Shown here: piece by piece, positions 8,533-17,231 of the stretch
Position numbering within the stretch: position 1 is the first letter of the stretch
Layout: each line of letters opens with the position of its first letter
Notes under the pieces: model-generated
Told to the model about the DNA's origin: nothing
Databases searched by the model: none
The model's input: the letters and a program-made list of their open reading frames with translations, nothing else
DNA from: PXAP01 sp964520585
Lineage (GTDB): Bacteria > Bacteroidota > Bacteroidia > Bacteroidales > PUMT01
Direction of reading: 5' to 3'
Length of the DNA stretch: 64,000 bases
Assembly (NCBI GenBank): GCA_964520585.1
Contig: CAZFOO010000009.1
Span: 1-64,000 of the forward strand
Made by a program: the position numbers and the translations under genes

Positions 8533-10053
8533 ATGAGACAAGGGATCAAGCCATCCGCTGTTTTATTATTTCTTTTTACAGTATTTATTATCCTGGCAGC
8601 AATATCTGCTGTTTTTCCTCCTGGCGGGTTGCAAATATTACCTGGTGTGCATCTCCATTTCCCTGGCTTTCGTGATTTATTCGATCCGGAGAAGCCTGAA
8701 TATGCCGATATTTCTTATCTTACTGAAGTGTGGGATCCTGCTCAGGATTCTGTTATTCTGCATTATCCCGAAGTACTTCCCCCCGAATCAGAGACGGAAA
8801 TACCCGAAAAAGCCGAATCAGATAGTGCAACAGAGAGATCTGTTGTTGCTGCTGATGAAGAAAAATTGCGCAGGCTTGTATTTCCTCTGCAGCTTCCTCC
8901 GGGTAACGATACTGTTATGGATGCGTTTTATAAGGCACTTTACAATACCAGAAACAATACAAGAGTCCGCATCATTCATTATGGGGACTCCCAGATAGAG
9001 AATGACCGTATAACCTCTGCAATGAGGAATCTCTTTCAGATCAGGTTTGGTGGAGGCGGCCCCGGCATGTTTCCCGTGATATCACCTGTACCTCACAATG
9101 CTTCCGTGCGTGTCAGTACAACAGGCGACTGGCAAAGATTTACTCCCCTGGAAGGAGGTAAAGGCAGTACCAATCATAACCGTTACGGATTACTGCTTTC
9201 CTACTCAAAGCTGACCACGCATGATTTTGAAAATGATATTGACGGATCGGTTACTATCCGGCCTACAGGGATTGGTTACAGCCGTTCCCGGCAGATGAAC
9301 GAATTAAACTTGTATTTTGGTTATAATAAAGCACCCTTCACCATGGAGCTTAGATCGGGAGAAGAAACTGTTGATGCTGAATTATTTTTCCCTTCCGACT
9401 CTCTCATGACGGTATCCTGGTCACTTTCGGGCAATCCTGAAGAGTATTCAATTATCATTAAAGGACAGGATAGTCCCGAAATATATTCGGTATCAATAGA
9501 TAATCCGGTTGGAGTGGCTGTAGATAATGTCGCCCTGAGGGGAAGCGCCGGACTGGAATTTGCCGGTACCGATGCAGCACTGATGAAACAAATGACCGGT
9601 GATCTTAATACCGGACTCATAATCATGCAGTTTGGAGTAAATGTTGTTCCGCACGTTGTCGACGATTATACCTATTATGAAAATTCTATGTTCAGGCAGT
9701 TACGGTTTATCAAATCACTTGATCCCGATATCCCTGTTATTGTGGTGGGTGTTTCTGATATGTCAGAAATAAATCAGTCCGGTTACCCGGTATCTTATCC
9801 CAATATCGAAAAGATACGCGATGCCCAGAGAAATGCAGCTTTCCGGGCAGGATTTCCCTTCTGGGACCTTTATGAAGCTATGGGGGGTAGAAATTCCATG
9901 CCGGCCTGGGTTGCTGCTGAGCCGTCACTAGGGCAGACCGATTATACTCATTTTTCTTACCGGGGTTCCACCCTGATAGGAGAATTGCTTTTTAATGCTA
10001 TAATAGCAGGATATGACAATTATCTGGATAGTTACTCAAAGTCGCAGCAGTAA
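8533..10053 (+). CDS. SGNH/GDSL-family esterase or O-acetyltransferase, membrane-anchored
   Basis: A 506-residue protein with an N-terminal membrane anchor (about 8-28) and a large extracytoplasmic part. The SGNH block I is IHYGDSQIEND with nucleophile Ser153. Block III-like MQFGVNVVP is near residue 367, and block V is DYTHF, giving catalytic Asp470 and His473. A beta-rich insert (about 190-345) resembles the carbohydrate-binding insert of OafB/AlgJ-like proteins. It ends 26 nt before an MBOAT gene; such pairs transfer acetyl groups across the membrane to a glycan. The target (peptidoglycan, exopolysaccharide or lipid A) cannot be read from the sequence. Confidence 0.8.
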   Translation: MRQGIKPSAVLLFLFTVFIILAAISAVFPPGGLQILPGVHLHFPGFRDLFDPEKPEYADISYLTEVWDPAQDSVILHYPEVLPPESETEIPEKAESDSATERSVVAADEEKLRRLVFPLQLPPGNDTVMDAFYKALYNTRNNTRVRIIHYGDSQIENDRITSAMRNLFQIRFGGGGPGMFPVISPVPHNASVRVSTTGDWQRFTPLEGGKGSTNHNRYGLLLSYSKLTTHDFENDIDGSVTIRPTGIGYSRSRQMNELNLYFGYNKAPFTMELRSGEETVDAELFFPSDSLMTVSWSLSGNPEEYSIIIKGQDSPEIYSVSIDNPVGVAVDNVALRGSAGLEFAGTDAALMKQMTGDLNTGLIIMQFGVNVVPHVVDDYTYYENSMFRQLRFIKSLDPDIPVIVVGVSDMSEINQSGYPVSYPNIEKIRDAQRNAAFRAGFPFWDLYEAMGGRNSMPAWVAAEPSLGQTDYTHFSYRGSTLIGELLFNAIIAGYDNYLDSYSKSQQ

Positions 10054-10079
10054 CGTGAATAACTTTAACTGACGGCCTG

Positions 10080-11606
10080 ATGGATCTGTTTCGTAGTATT
10101 TTTACTTTTTATGAAGATGAGCCAATGCTTTTCACCCGGTTATACTTCTGGGGTTTTTTTTTCGTGCTGTTGCTGTTTTATAGTCTGTTATACCGGAAGA
10201 AAACCCTGAGGAATGCCTACCTGTTTTTCATGAGTCTTTATTTTTATTACCAGTCCGGAGGATATTTTTTTTCACTTCTTATCTTTTCAACCATTGTTGA
10301 TTATACATTGGGGCATCTTATATACCGTGCCGCCGGACAAGTCCGCAAGAAAATATTTTTAACCATAAGTATATTTATTAATATCGGACTCCTGGCCTGG
10401 TTTAAATATGCATATTTCTTTGCAGATGTTTTCAACATTATTACAGGAAGTGATCATGAAGTGGTAAATTTTCTGACTCTTTTTTATAACAGGATTGCCG
10501 GTGGAGATCTGGATGTTTCTATCATTATTCTACCTGTGGGAATTTCCTTTTTTACATTCCAGACTATCAGTTATACCGTCGATGTTTACAGGAAAAAGCT
10601 TAAACCGGTGGGGAATATTATTGATTTTGGGTTTTATGTTTCTTTCTTCCCTCAGCTTGTTGCAGGTCCCATTGTCAGAGCCGCAGAATTCATGCCCCAG
10701 TTATACAGTAAATTCAGTTTGAGTATCCGGGAAATGGGGTATGCTGTTTTTTTGATATTGAACGGACTTATAAAAAAAATGATAATATCCGATTATATCT
10801 CGGTTAATTTTGTTGACCGGGTATTTGATAATCCATTATCCTATACCGGGTTTGAAAACTTAATGGCTATTTACGGTTATTCAGTTCAGATATATTGTGA
10901 TTTTTCCGGTTATACCGATATAGCTATCGGAGTAGCTTTGCTTCTTGGCTTCCGGTTGCCCATTAACTTTAATTCACCCTATAAAGCTACAGATATTTCA
11001 GATTTCTGGCGGCGATGGCATATATCACTGTCATCCTGGCTGAGGGATTATCTCTATATACCTCTTGGCGGCAACAGAAAAGGTAAATTACGTACCTATG
11101 CCAATATTATTGTTACCATGTTGCTGGGTGGATTGTGGCATGGCGCCAGCATAAGGTTTCTAATATGGGGAGGGCTTCACGGACTTGCTCTTACCGTGCA
11201 TAAATTATTCACAGCTGTTTTCCCTGACAAAAGATACATTGGTGCGGGAGGGGGAAAAGTGAGGCGGTTTATTTCCCTGTTTGTAACTTTCCAGTTCGTC
11301 TCTTTCACCTGGCTGTTTTTCCGTGGAGAAAGCATGCGGGTTGTAAATAATATGCTGTACAGGATATTCCGGTCTTTTGACTGGGGACTTATACCGGAGA
11401 TGGTCGTGTCTCATAGTGAAGTTTTTATGCTTATAGTTATAGCGATGGCTATTCACTGGCTTCCTTCCGGTATAAAGGAATATTACCGTGGTTTATTTAT
11501 CCGGTCCCCGATAATAGTAAAGATCCTTCTGGCAGTACTTGTTGTTTTTGTTATTTACCAGGTAAAGACGGCCGGAACACAACCTTTTATATATTTCCGT
11601 TTTTAA
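10080..11606 (+). CDS. MBOAT-family O-acyltransferase (AlgI/DltB/PatA-like)
   Basis: A 508-residue polytopic protein of the MBOAT family. Signature segments are VGISFFTFQTISYTVDVYR, FPQLVAGPIVR, YCDFSGYTDIAIG, DFWRRWHISLSSWLRDY and GGLWHGAS, whose His354 is the likely catalytic histidine. It takes acetyl groups from a cytoplasmic donor across the membrane and hands them to the SGNH partner encoded immediately upstream (26-nt gap, same strand). Closest in architecture to AlgI; the glycan target is unknown. Confidence 0.92.
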   Translation: MDLFRSIFTFYEDEPMLFTRLYFWGFFFVLLLFYSLLYRKKTLRNAYLFFMSLYFYYQSGGYFFSLLIFSTIVDYTLGHLIYRAAGQVRKKIFLTISIFINIGLLAWFKYAYFFADVFNIITGSDHEVVNFLTLFYNRIAGGDLDVSIIILPVGISFFTFQTISYTVDVYRKKLKPVGNIIDFGFYVSFFPQLVAGPIVRAAEFMPQLYSKFSLSIREMGYAVFLILNGLIKKMIISDYISVNFVDRVFDNPLSYTGFENLMAIYGYSVQIYCDFSGYTDIAIGVALLLGFRLPINFNSPYKATDISDFWRRWHISLSSWLRDYLYIPLGGNRKGKLRTYANIIVTMLLGGLWHGASIRFLIWGGLHGLALTVHKLFTAVFPDKRYIGAGGGKVRRFISLFVTFQFVSFTWLFFRGESMRVVNNMLYRIFRSFDWGLIPEMVVSHSEVFMLIVIAMAIHWLPSGIKEYYRGLFIRSPIIVKILLAVLVVFVIYQVKTAGTQPFIYFRF

Positions 11607-11789
11607 CCGGTTTTGCCGTTTGCCTCCTGCCCGGGTAATTCACTGTAGTTCCATTAATACCGGCATGGATATCTGAGCTTAATGATGGATATCCACGTTT
11701 ATAAAAAGGAAACTTATATCCAGATGATTTTATAATATTTTAACAATTCCTGTCCAATAATCGGGGGAAACATCTGTTTATTTAACAGG

Positions 11790-11838
11790 TTTAGGTTAAT
11801 GTAGTTTTCTTAGGTTTTAGGTTTAGTTTTAGGTTAAT
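11790..11838. repeat. TTTAGGTTAAT direct repeat with TTAGGTTT-rich spacer
   Basis: The 11-mer TTTAGGTTAAT occurs exactly at 11790-11800 and 11828-11838; between them lie further TTAGGTTT/TAGTTTT variants. It is a low-complexity tract just before a terminator hairpin. Confidence 0.7.
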
Positions 11839-11844
11839 AAGGGT

Positions 11845-11877
11845 AAAAGGGGGAGCACGCTTGTGTTTCCCCTTTTT
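11845..11877. terminator. Bidirectional intrinsic terminator between MBOAT gene and hydF
   Basis: AAAAGGGG at the left pairs with CCCCTTTT at the right, with a further inner pairing AGCAC/GTGTT around the loop GCTT. It ends in a T-run on the plus strand and, through the A-run, also on the minus strand, fitting two convergent genes. Confidence 0.8.
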
Positions 11878-11938
11878 GCTGGTATACCCGTTCATAATAT
11901 GTGGGTAGGTGGTTAATTGTTGATTATGGGAGCACCTT

Positions 11939-12030
11939 TAAAACAAGGACCCCTGAAGCGTCATTTCTGATTTAAAGGTCACCTGAAGCATCATCCCTGA
12001 TTAAAGATACTCCGAAGCATCATCCCTGAT
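11939..12030 (-). repeat. Three tandem copies of a ~30-nt unit spanning the 3' end of hydF
   Basis: Read on the minus strand the unit begins ATCAGGGATGATGCTTC. Copy 1 (12030-12002) encodes the last HydF residues RDDASEYL, copy 2 (12001-11972) is nearly identical over its first 17 nt, and copy 3 (11971-11939) is more diverged. The hydF stop codon forms at the junction of copies 1 and 2. Confidence 0.85.
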
Positions 12031-13230
12031 TTTAACGAAAGGTGCGACCGCCCTTTTATAAATTCCCTGGACCCATGCAATGGCCATTCCGTAATTTGTT
12101 ACAGGAACACCGGCATCAGCTGCGGGCCTGATGCGGTTAGTGAGTTGTCTGCGGGTTATAACACATCCGCCGCACTGGATTACCATGGCGTATTCATTTA
12201 TGGGCCGGGGCAGTGCACCAAGTCCCCCGACAACATCAAACTCCAGTTGCCTGCCTGTAAAATTGCTTATCCACCGGGGTATTTTGACCCTTCCTATATC
12301 ATCACAGGATACATGATGGGTGCACGACTCCAGGATAAGCAACCGGTCACCGTTCTTAAGTTCAGATATTTTTGGTGTCCCTTTCAGGTAAAGTCCAAAA
12401 TCGCCACGGTACCTGGCCAGAATTATGCTAAAGCTGGTCAGCGGAATGTCGGGTGGGACGGAGGCATCTGCCTGGGCAAATATCTGGCTGTCGGTGATTG
12501 CCAGCTTGGGTTTGATATTGGTTTTTCTTAAAAATGCATCCACCTCTTTTTCCTTAAGAACCACAGAAACACAATCATTGTCCAGTATGTCACGTATAGT
12601 CTGAACCTGCGGAAGTATCAGTCTGCCGGCAGGTGCCTGAACATCTATAGGTGTAATAAGCAACACAATATCACCATAACTGAGAAGATCTCCTATAAGT
12701 CCCGTTGATTTCCAGGCTGAATCGGGTATAGCAGATCTGATTGCCGAAATAATCTCCTCCGGATATTTTTTCTGTTTACTGCTGAATTCAACTATTTCAC
12801 TTCCGGTAAAGCTTCTGATCTTAGTTTTGGTTTGGTTATCCAGTTTTTCAAGATCTGATTTATTATGGATTATAAAAAAGGGCAGGTCAAATTTTTTAAA
12901 TTCCGAGACCAGTTTCTTTTCAGGATCTCCAAACTGGTTTTTTGTAATCACCAGAATCGCCAGGTCTACATTCTTTATGCTATCAAGAGTTTTGGCTATT
13001 CTCTTTTCACCTAAAATCCCGCTGTCGTCAGATCCTGCGGTATCAATTAGTACCACCGGCCCGAACCCGGTTATCTCAAATGATTTTTTCACCGGATCGG
13101 TAGTAGTCCCCGCTACCTCTGATACTATAGCTATATCATACCCTGCAAGAATGTTTATAAGCGTACTTTTGCCATTATTCCTCCGCCCGTAGATGCCTAT
13201 ATGGGGTTTCCCCTCTTTGCCTTTTTGCAT
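12001..13230 (-). CDS. hydF: [FeFe]-hydrogenase H-cluster maturation GTPase HydF
   Basis: HydF is the scaffold/GTPase that carries the 2Fe precursor and delivers it to apo-[FeFe] hydrogenase. The N-terminal Era-like GTPase has GRRNNGKST (G1), VAGTTTDP (G2), DTAGSDD (G3) and NKSD (G4). The middle holds the dimerisation domain. The C-terminal domain has the cluster-ligating residues in CTHHVSCDD and QCGGC, plus the family stretch GMAIAWVQGI. About 410 residues is the normal length. The start is ATG 13230, with GTG 13233 just upstream. The last residues lie in a tandem repeat. hydE, hydG and the hydrogenase are not in the window; an aspA-type gene, often found in hyd clusters, is 2.5 kb away. 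Confidence 0.95.
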   Translation of the reverse strand: MQKGKEGKPHIGIYGRRNNGKSTLINILAGYDIAIVSEVAGTTTDPVKKSFEITGFGPVVLIDTAGSDDSGILGEKRIAKTLDSIKNVDLAILVITKNQFGDPEKKLVSEFKKFDLPFFIIHNKSDLEKLDNQTKTKIRSFTGSEIVEFSSKQKKYPEEIISAIRSAIPDSAWKSTGLIGDLLSYGDIVLLITPIDVQAPAGRLILPQVQTIRDILDNDCVSVVLKEKEVDAFLRKTNIKPKLAITDSQIFAQADASVPPDIPLTSFSIILARYRGDFGLYLKGTPKISELKNGDRLLILESCTHHVSCDDIGRVKIPRWISNFTGRQLEFDVVGGLGALPRPINEYAMVIQCGGCVITRRQLTNRIRPAADAGVPVTNYGMAIAWVQGIYKRAVAPFVKIRDDASEYL

Positions 13231-13443
13231 CACATTTAATTTTGCTGTAATTGTATATCTGTGTTTGAAATTATGTTTTTTTAATGACTATAATCAAACC
13301 TGATTGTTATAAAACATAAAGAAATATTTTCGTATTTTGTATCTTTACAATATGTTATCTGCCGAAAAACGGCTTTTCATTTTATGGTTTCAATTTACCA
13401 GGGTTAGGCATTTTTTATTCCTGGGTTAAATAAATTCTATCTG

Positions 13444-13451
13444 CAAAGATA
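13444..13451 (-). promoter_or_regulatory. Putative -7 box for hydF
   Basis: The minus strand reads TATCTTTG, an exact TAnnTTTG match, about 210 nt upstream of the hydF start. No clear -33 element. On the plus strand a weaker TATCTTTA lies at 13340-13347 before the KamA gene. Confidence 0.35.
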
Positions 13452-13489
13452 GCATCCGGACGGTTACTTCGGTTAAAAAGATATTATTT

Positions 13490-15676
13490 ATGCAATACTA
13501 TCCAGAAAAAATAGCTCTTTCTGTTAAATCTGCAAAATTGCTGCGCAGATTGTTCAATGAAAATCCGAGACTTGATAAGATATTCAGGAAATCGGAATCG
13601 GAGGGTGATGCATTTCATTTATTACGGGAATGGGCAGAAGAGGTTATTGAAGATAATCCGCATGCAAAATACTACTACAGGCAGGAAAAATCGGGGAAGG
13701 ATGCCTTTTCCATGCTGAGGTGGAAAGATATTGCTGCAATTCGTATACTCGATTACCTTGATTATGCCGGCCGTGAATTTGATAATCCTTATCGCCGTGG
13801 CGAGAAAATGATTACCAATCCATTCGGCTTCCTATGGCTTGCTGCCAAAAACGGCAAGGGAGGTACAAAACCGCTTTTCTTTGAAGATATGATCCAGCTG
13901 TTCCGTCAACTGACGGGGCAATTGCCAAAACCCGGACCAGGCAAAAAGACCGTAATGCAATGGATGGAGCGCTGGAGGCATGGAAGGGAAAGTGATATTA
14001 TTAGTGAACGGGAGGAGAACAAGGAGAGAATAATTGGGATCCTTGTAAAAAGAATAGAGGATTGTGGTAAGGCTAACAACAACAGCAGGTATGTGTTTCG
14101 CAACGGGATGAGCAGTCAGGAAAAAATTGAACAGGTGAGAGAATGGTGGGATGACCACAGGTTCCATCTACGGTTTGCGGTACGTTCCCCCTCCCTGCTT
14201 AATGAGCTTCTGGATCATTCCCTTGATCTTCATACACTGAAGTTGATGGAGCGGGCCGAGGAGAAGGGTATTCCCTTTTTTGTGAATCCATATTATCTTT
14301 CCCTGCTCAGCACCCGTGCATCCCGGTATGCTGCAGGGGCCGATCTTGCCATCAGACATTACGTAATATACAGTAAGCCACTGATCGATCAGTTCGGAAA
14401 TATCGAGGCATGGGAAAAAGAAGATAAGGTCCGGCCTGGAAAACCAAATGCAGCCGGATGGATATTGCCTTCCTTTCATAACGTACACCGGAGATATCCG
14501 GAAGTTGCCATTATGATCCCCGATACAGTAGGAAGGGCCTGTGGGGGGCTTTGCGTGTCATGCCAGCGTATGTATGATTTTCAAAGGGGTAACCTGAATT
14601 TCAACCTGGATAAACTTAAACCTGACGAGACCTGGTCTGAAAAACTCAGGCGCCTGCTGGATTATTATGAACAAGATACACAACTAAGGGACATTCTTAT
14701 TACCGGAGGTGATGCCTTAATGAGTGCCGATAAGTCGCTCGAAAACATGCTCAACGAAGTATACAAAATGGCACTCAGAAAGAAGGAGGCAAATAAAGGG
14801 AGGCCGGAGGGTAAAAAATATGCCGAGTTGTTACGGATAAGACTGGGAACCCGGTTGCTTGCTTATTTACCCCAACGTGTAACTCCCCGCCTTAAAGAAA
14901 TACTTTCGGAATTCAGGAGAAAGGCTTCTGAGATCGGAATAAAACAATTTGTTATCCAGACCCATTTTGAAAGCCCCATGGAAGTCACCCCCGAGGCCAG
15001 TCAGGCTGTAACCAGGCTTATCTCTGCCGGGTGGACAGTAACCAACCAGCTTGTTTTCACTGCATCGGCCAGCAGGAGAGGGCATACCGCCATGCTTCGA
15101 AAGGTGTTAAATGATATTGGTGTAATAACCTATTATACCTTCACCGTAAAGGGGTTTCATGAAAATACCTTTAACTATGCAACTAATGCAAGGGCTGTCC
15201 AGGAACAGGCTGAGGAAAAGTATATCGGGCAGATTCCTCAAGGGCTTCAAAATAAGGTGAAAGATTTTTCTCTTGATACCGAAAATATGGTTGAAAATCT
15301 TGCAAAACTCCGTGAAAAGGCAGATATTCCTTTTCTGGCTACCGACAGAAATGTGATCAATTTGCCGGCGGTAGGAAAAAGCATGACATTCCGGACTGTC
15401 GGGATAACCCGGTGGGGGAAGAGGATCCTGGAATTTGATCATGACCAGCACCGCTGGCATAGTCCCATAATCAATAAAATGGGCAAGGTAATAATAATAG
15501 AAAGCAAAGCCGTGGGTGAATATCTGCACCAGCTTGAGGAAATGGGTGAAGATGTTGAAGAATATCAGAGTATATGGGGTTATTCGATAGGAGAGACCGA
15601 ACCCAGATTCCCATTGTTTGAGTACCCGGAGTATGATTTTGGTGTGACAACTGAAATATCCAACCTTGAGATATAG
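13490..15676 (+). CDS. KamA-family radical SAM protein, long form (lysine 2,3-aminomutase-like)
   Basis: A 728-residue radical SAM enzyme related to lysine 2,3-aminomutase, which is normally about 415 residues. The first 300 residues are an extra N-terminal region without a recognised motif. The radical SAM cluster motif CxxxCxxC is C351, C355, C358 (ACGGLCVSCQRMYDF), followed by DILITGGDALM (SAM-binding GGD) and the barrel motif QTHFESPMEVTPEA. The place of the PLP-lysine motif PGGGGK of true LAM appears to be taken by LPAVGKSM near residue 625, so activity as an aminomutase is uncertain. It is divergent from hydF and convergent with aspA. Substrate unknown. Confidence 0.8.
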   Translation: MQYYPEKIALSVKSAKLLRRLFNENPRLDKIFRKSESEGDAFHLLREWAEEVIEDNPHAKYYYRQEKSGKDAFSMLRWKDIAAIRILDYLDYAGREFDNPYRRGEKMITNPFGFLWLAAKNGKGGTKPLFFEDMIQLFRQLTGQLPKPGPGKKTVMQWMERWRHGRESDIISEREENKERIIGILVKRIEDCGKANNNSRYVFRNGMSSQEKIEQVREWWDDHRFHLRFAVRSPSLLNELLDHSLDLHTLKLMERAEEKGIPFFVNPYYLSLLSTRASRYAAGADLAIRHYVIYSKPLIDQFGNIEAWEKEDKVRPGKPNAAGWILPSFHNVHRRYPEVAIMIPDTVGRACGGLCVSCQRMYDFQRGNLNFNLDKLKPDETWSEKLRRLLDYYEQDTQLRDILITGGDALMSADKSLENMLNEVYKMALRKKEANKGRPEGKKYAELLRIRLGTRLLAYLPQRVTPRLKEILSEFRRKASEIGIKQFVIQTHFESPMEVTPEASQAVTRLISAGWTVTNQLVFTASASRRGHTAMLRKVLNDIGVITYYTFTVKGFHENTFNYATNARAVQEQAEEKYIGQIPQGLQNKVKDFSLDTENMVENLAKLREKADIPFLATDRNVINLPAVGKSMTFRTVGITRWGKRILEFDHDQHRWHSPIINKMGKVIIIESKAVGEYLHQLEEMGEDVEEYQSIWGYSIGETEPRFPLFEYPEYDFGVTTEISNLEI

Positions 15677-15718
15677 GCTTTCCAGGATTGATTTCCCTTT
15701 AATTAACTAATCCGGTAG

Positions 15719-17158
15719 TCAAAACAGATCTTTAAGAGAAAATCCTGTTTTTAGCAAATTGCCCGGTTCCAGTATTGAGGCCAGCCTTTCCGGATCTATC
15801 ACATTAATCTCTTTATTTGCAGCAAATATATCTATGTTTTTATTTTTCATAAGCACGGCCAGTTCGGTGGCTTTGTTATATCCTATATAAGGAACCAGTG
15901 CTGTGGTGATGGCCGGGCTGCCAATCAGCGCCGACTTTGATACCCTGCTGTTAATCTTTAGTCCCCCGAAAACACCATTCCTTAGCGAACTGCTTGCAGC
16001 AATGAGTAATTTGATACTCTCAAGCAGGGCATGACCGGTTAACGGTATATAAGCATTCAGGTCGAGGCAGCCCTGCGCAGATAGTGATGTTATGATCTGA
16101 TCATTTGCATAAACCTTATGTGCGGTGCTGATAACGAACTCCGGTATTACGGGGTTGACCTTTCCGGGCATTATTGAACTCCCTGCCTGTACCGGGGGCA
16201 GGCTCAATTCATCTCTTCCTGAGATATCTGAGGAGAGCAGGCGAAGGTCGGATACCATTTTCTCAAGGTTGACCGCAAAAGACTTCAGAATTGCATGTAC
16301 CTCCACCAGACTGTCCTGGTTAACGGTTGCATCGGGCAGATTTTCAGCGCGCGACAATGGCAATCCGGTGAGGCGTCGTAATTCCGGAACCACCTCCATT
16401 ATGAAAAACCTTGGTACTGCCAGTCCTGTACCTGCAGCACTGCCCCCAAGGTTAACCGTCCTGATCCTTTCCATGCATTTGGAAACCCTCCACCAGTCCC
16501 TCGACAGAGCCTCATTATAAGCGCCAATCAGCATTCCCCATGATGAAGGTACTGCCTGCTGCATTTGGGTATATGCAATTCTCAGATGGCTGCGATGCTG
16601 GTTTTCGATGCCTTCGATAGCCGATCTCATGAGGTTGATCTCCTCTTCAAGCAGCAGCAGTAATTTAATGGCTGCTATCCTGAGAGAGGTGGGAATAACA
16701 TCATTGGTAGACTGATATATGTTTGCATGTTCTACCGGATCGACCGGACTGTAGTTGATGTTTTTGGAATTCAGCTCCCTGGTTGCAATATTGGCTATAA
16801 TCTCATTTATGTTCATGTTTAAGCTGGTGCCTGCTCCTCCCTGTAAGGCGGGCACAATAAAATGTTCGAAATGTTTTCCCCGGGCAATTTCTTCAGCGGC
16901 AAACTCCATTTTCTCAAGCACCTGATCATCAATTACCTTAATTCTATGGGGTATATGACCGTATTTCCCGATCGCGGCCTTTATGAAAGAATTGTAAGTG
17001 CGGTAACATGCCAGTTTGGTGATGCCCAGTGCCTGGTACCATTCCCGGTGAAACTCCATTTTACAGGGGAAATTATTGCAGGCTCTCTGAGAGTGTATCC
17101 CATACAATGCACCGGAGGGTATTTCCATTTCCCCGAGAAAGTCTTTTTCGATCCTCAT
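15719..17158 (-). CDS. aspA: Aspartate ammonia-lyase
   Basis: A 479-residue member of the aspartase/fumarase superfamily. The signature loop GSSIMPGKVNP is present, as are the conserved blocks YQSTNDVIPTSLRIAA and NLGGSAAGTGLAVP. The protein deaminates aspartate to fumarate and ammonia (family knowledge). The start with MRIEKDFLGEMEIP is family-like. In many anaerobes an aspartase-like gene accompanies the [FeFe]-hydrogenase maturases hydE, hydF and hydG, and hydF is nearby here. It lies 73 nt behind the sigma-54-type regulator on the same strand. Confidence 0.88.
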   Translation of the reverse strand: MRIEKDFLGEMEIPSGALYGIHSQRACNNFPCKMEFHREWYQALGITKLACYRTYNSFIKAAIGKYGHIPHRIKVIDDQVLEKMEFAAEEIARGKHFEHFIVPALQGGAGTSLNMNINEIIANIATRELNSKNINYSPVDPVEHANIYQSTNDVIPTSLRIAAIKLLLLLEEEINLMRSAIEGIENQHRSHLRIAYTQMQQAVPSSWGMLIGAYNEALSRDWWRVSKCMERIRTVNLGGSAAGTGLAVPRFFIMEVVPELRRLTGLPLSRAENLPDATVNQDSLVEVHAILKSFAVNLEKMVSDLRLLSSDISGRDELSLPPVQAGSSIMPGKVNPVIPEFVISTAHKVYANDQIITSLSAQGCLDLNAYIPLTGHALLESIKLLIAASSSLRNGVFGGLKINSRVSKSALIGSPAITTALVPYIGYNKATELAVLMKNKNIDIFAANKEINVIDPERLASILEPGNLLKTGFSLKDLF

Positions 17159-17231
17159 ATTATGTAATGTTTTAATAAAAACGAGCAGTACAGCAGGTGC
17201 TGAACATTCGGGGAATTCCTGTATCGGGCAC

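Larger units (their letters stand above)
11607..12000. other. Intergenic region between MBOAT gene and hydF (convergent)
   Basis: A 394-nt stretch between two convergent genes. It holds a TTAGGTTT-rich repeat (11790-11838), a strong hairpin terminator (11845-11877) and downstream copies of a 29-33 nt repeat that extends into the end of hydF. No gene was seen. Confidence 0.7.
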
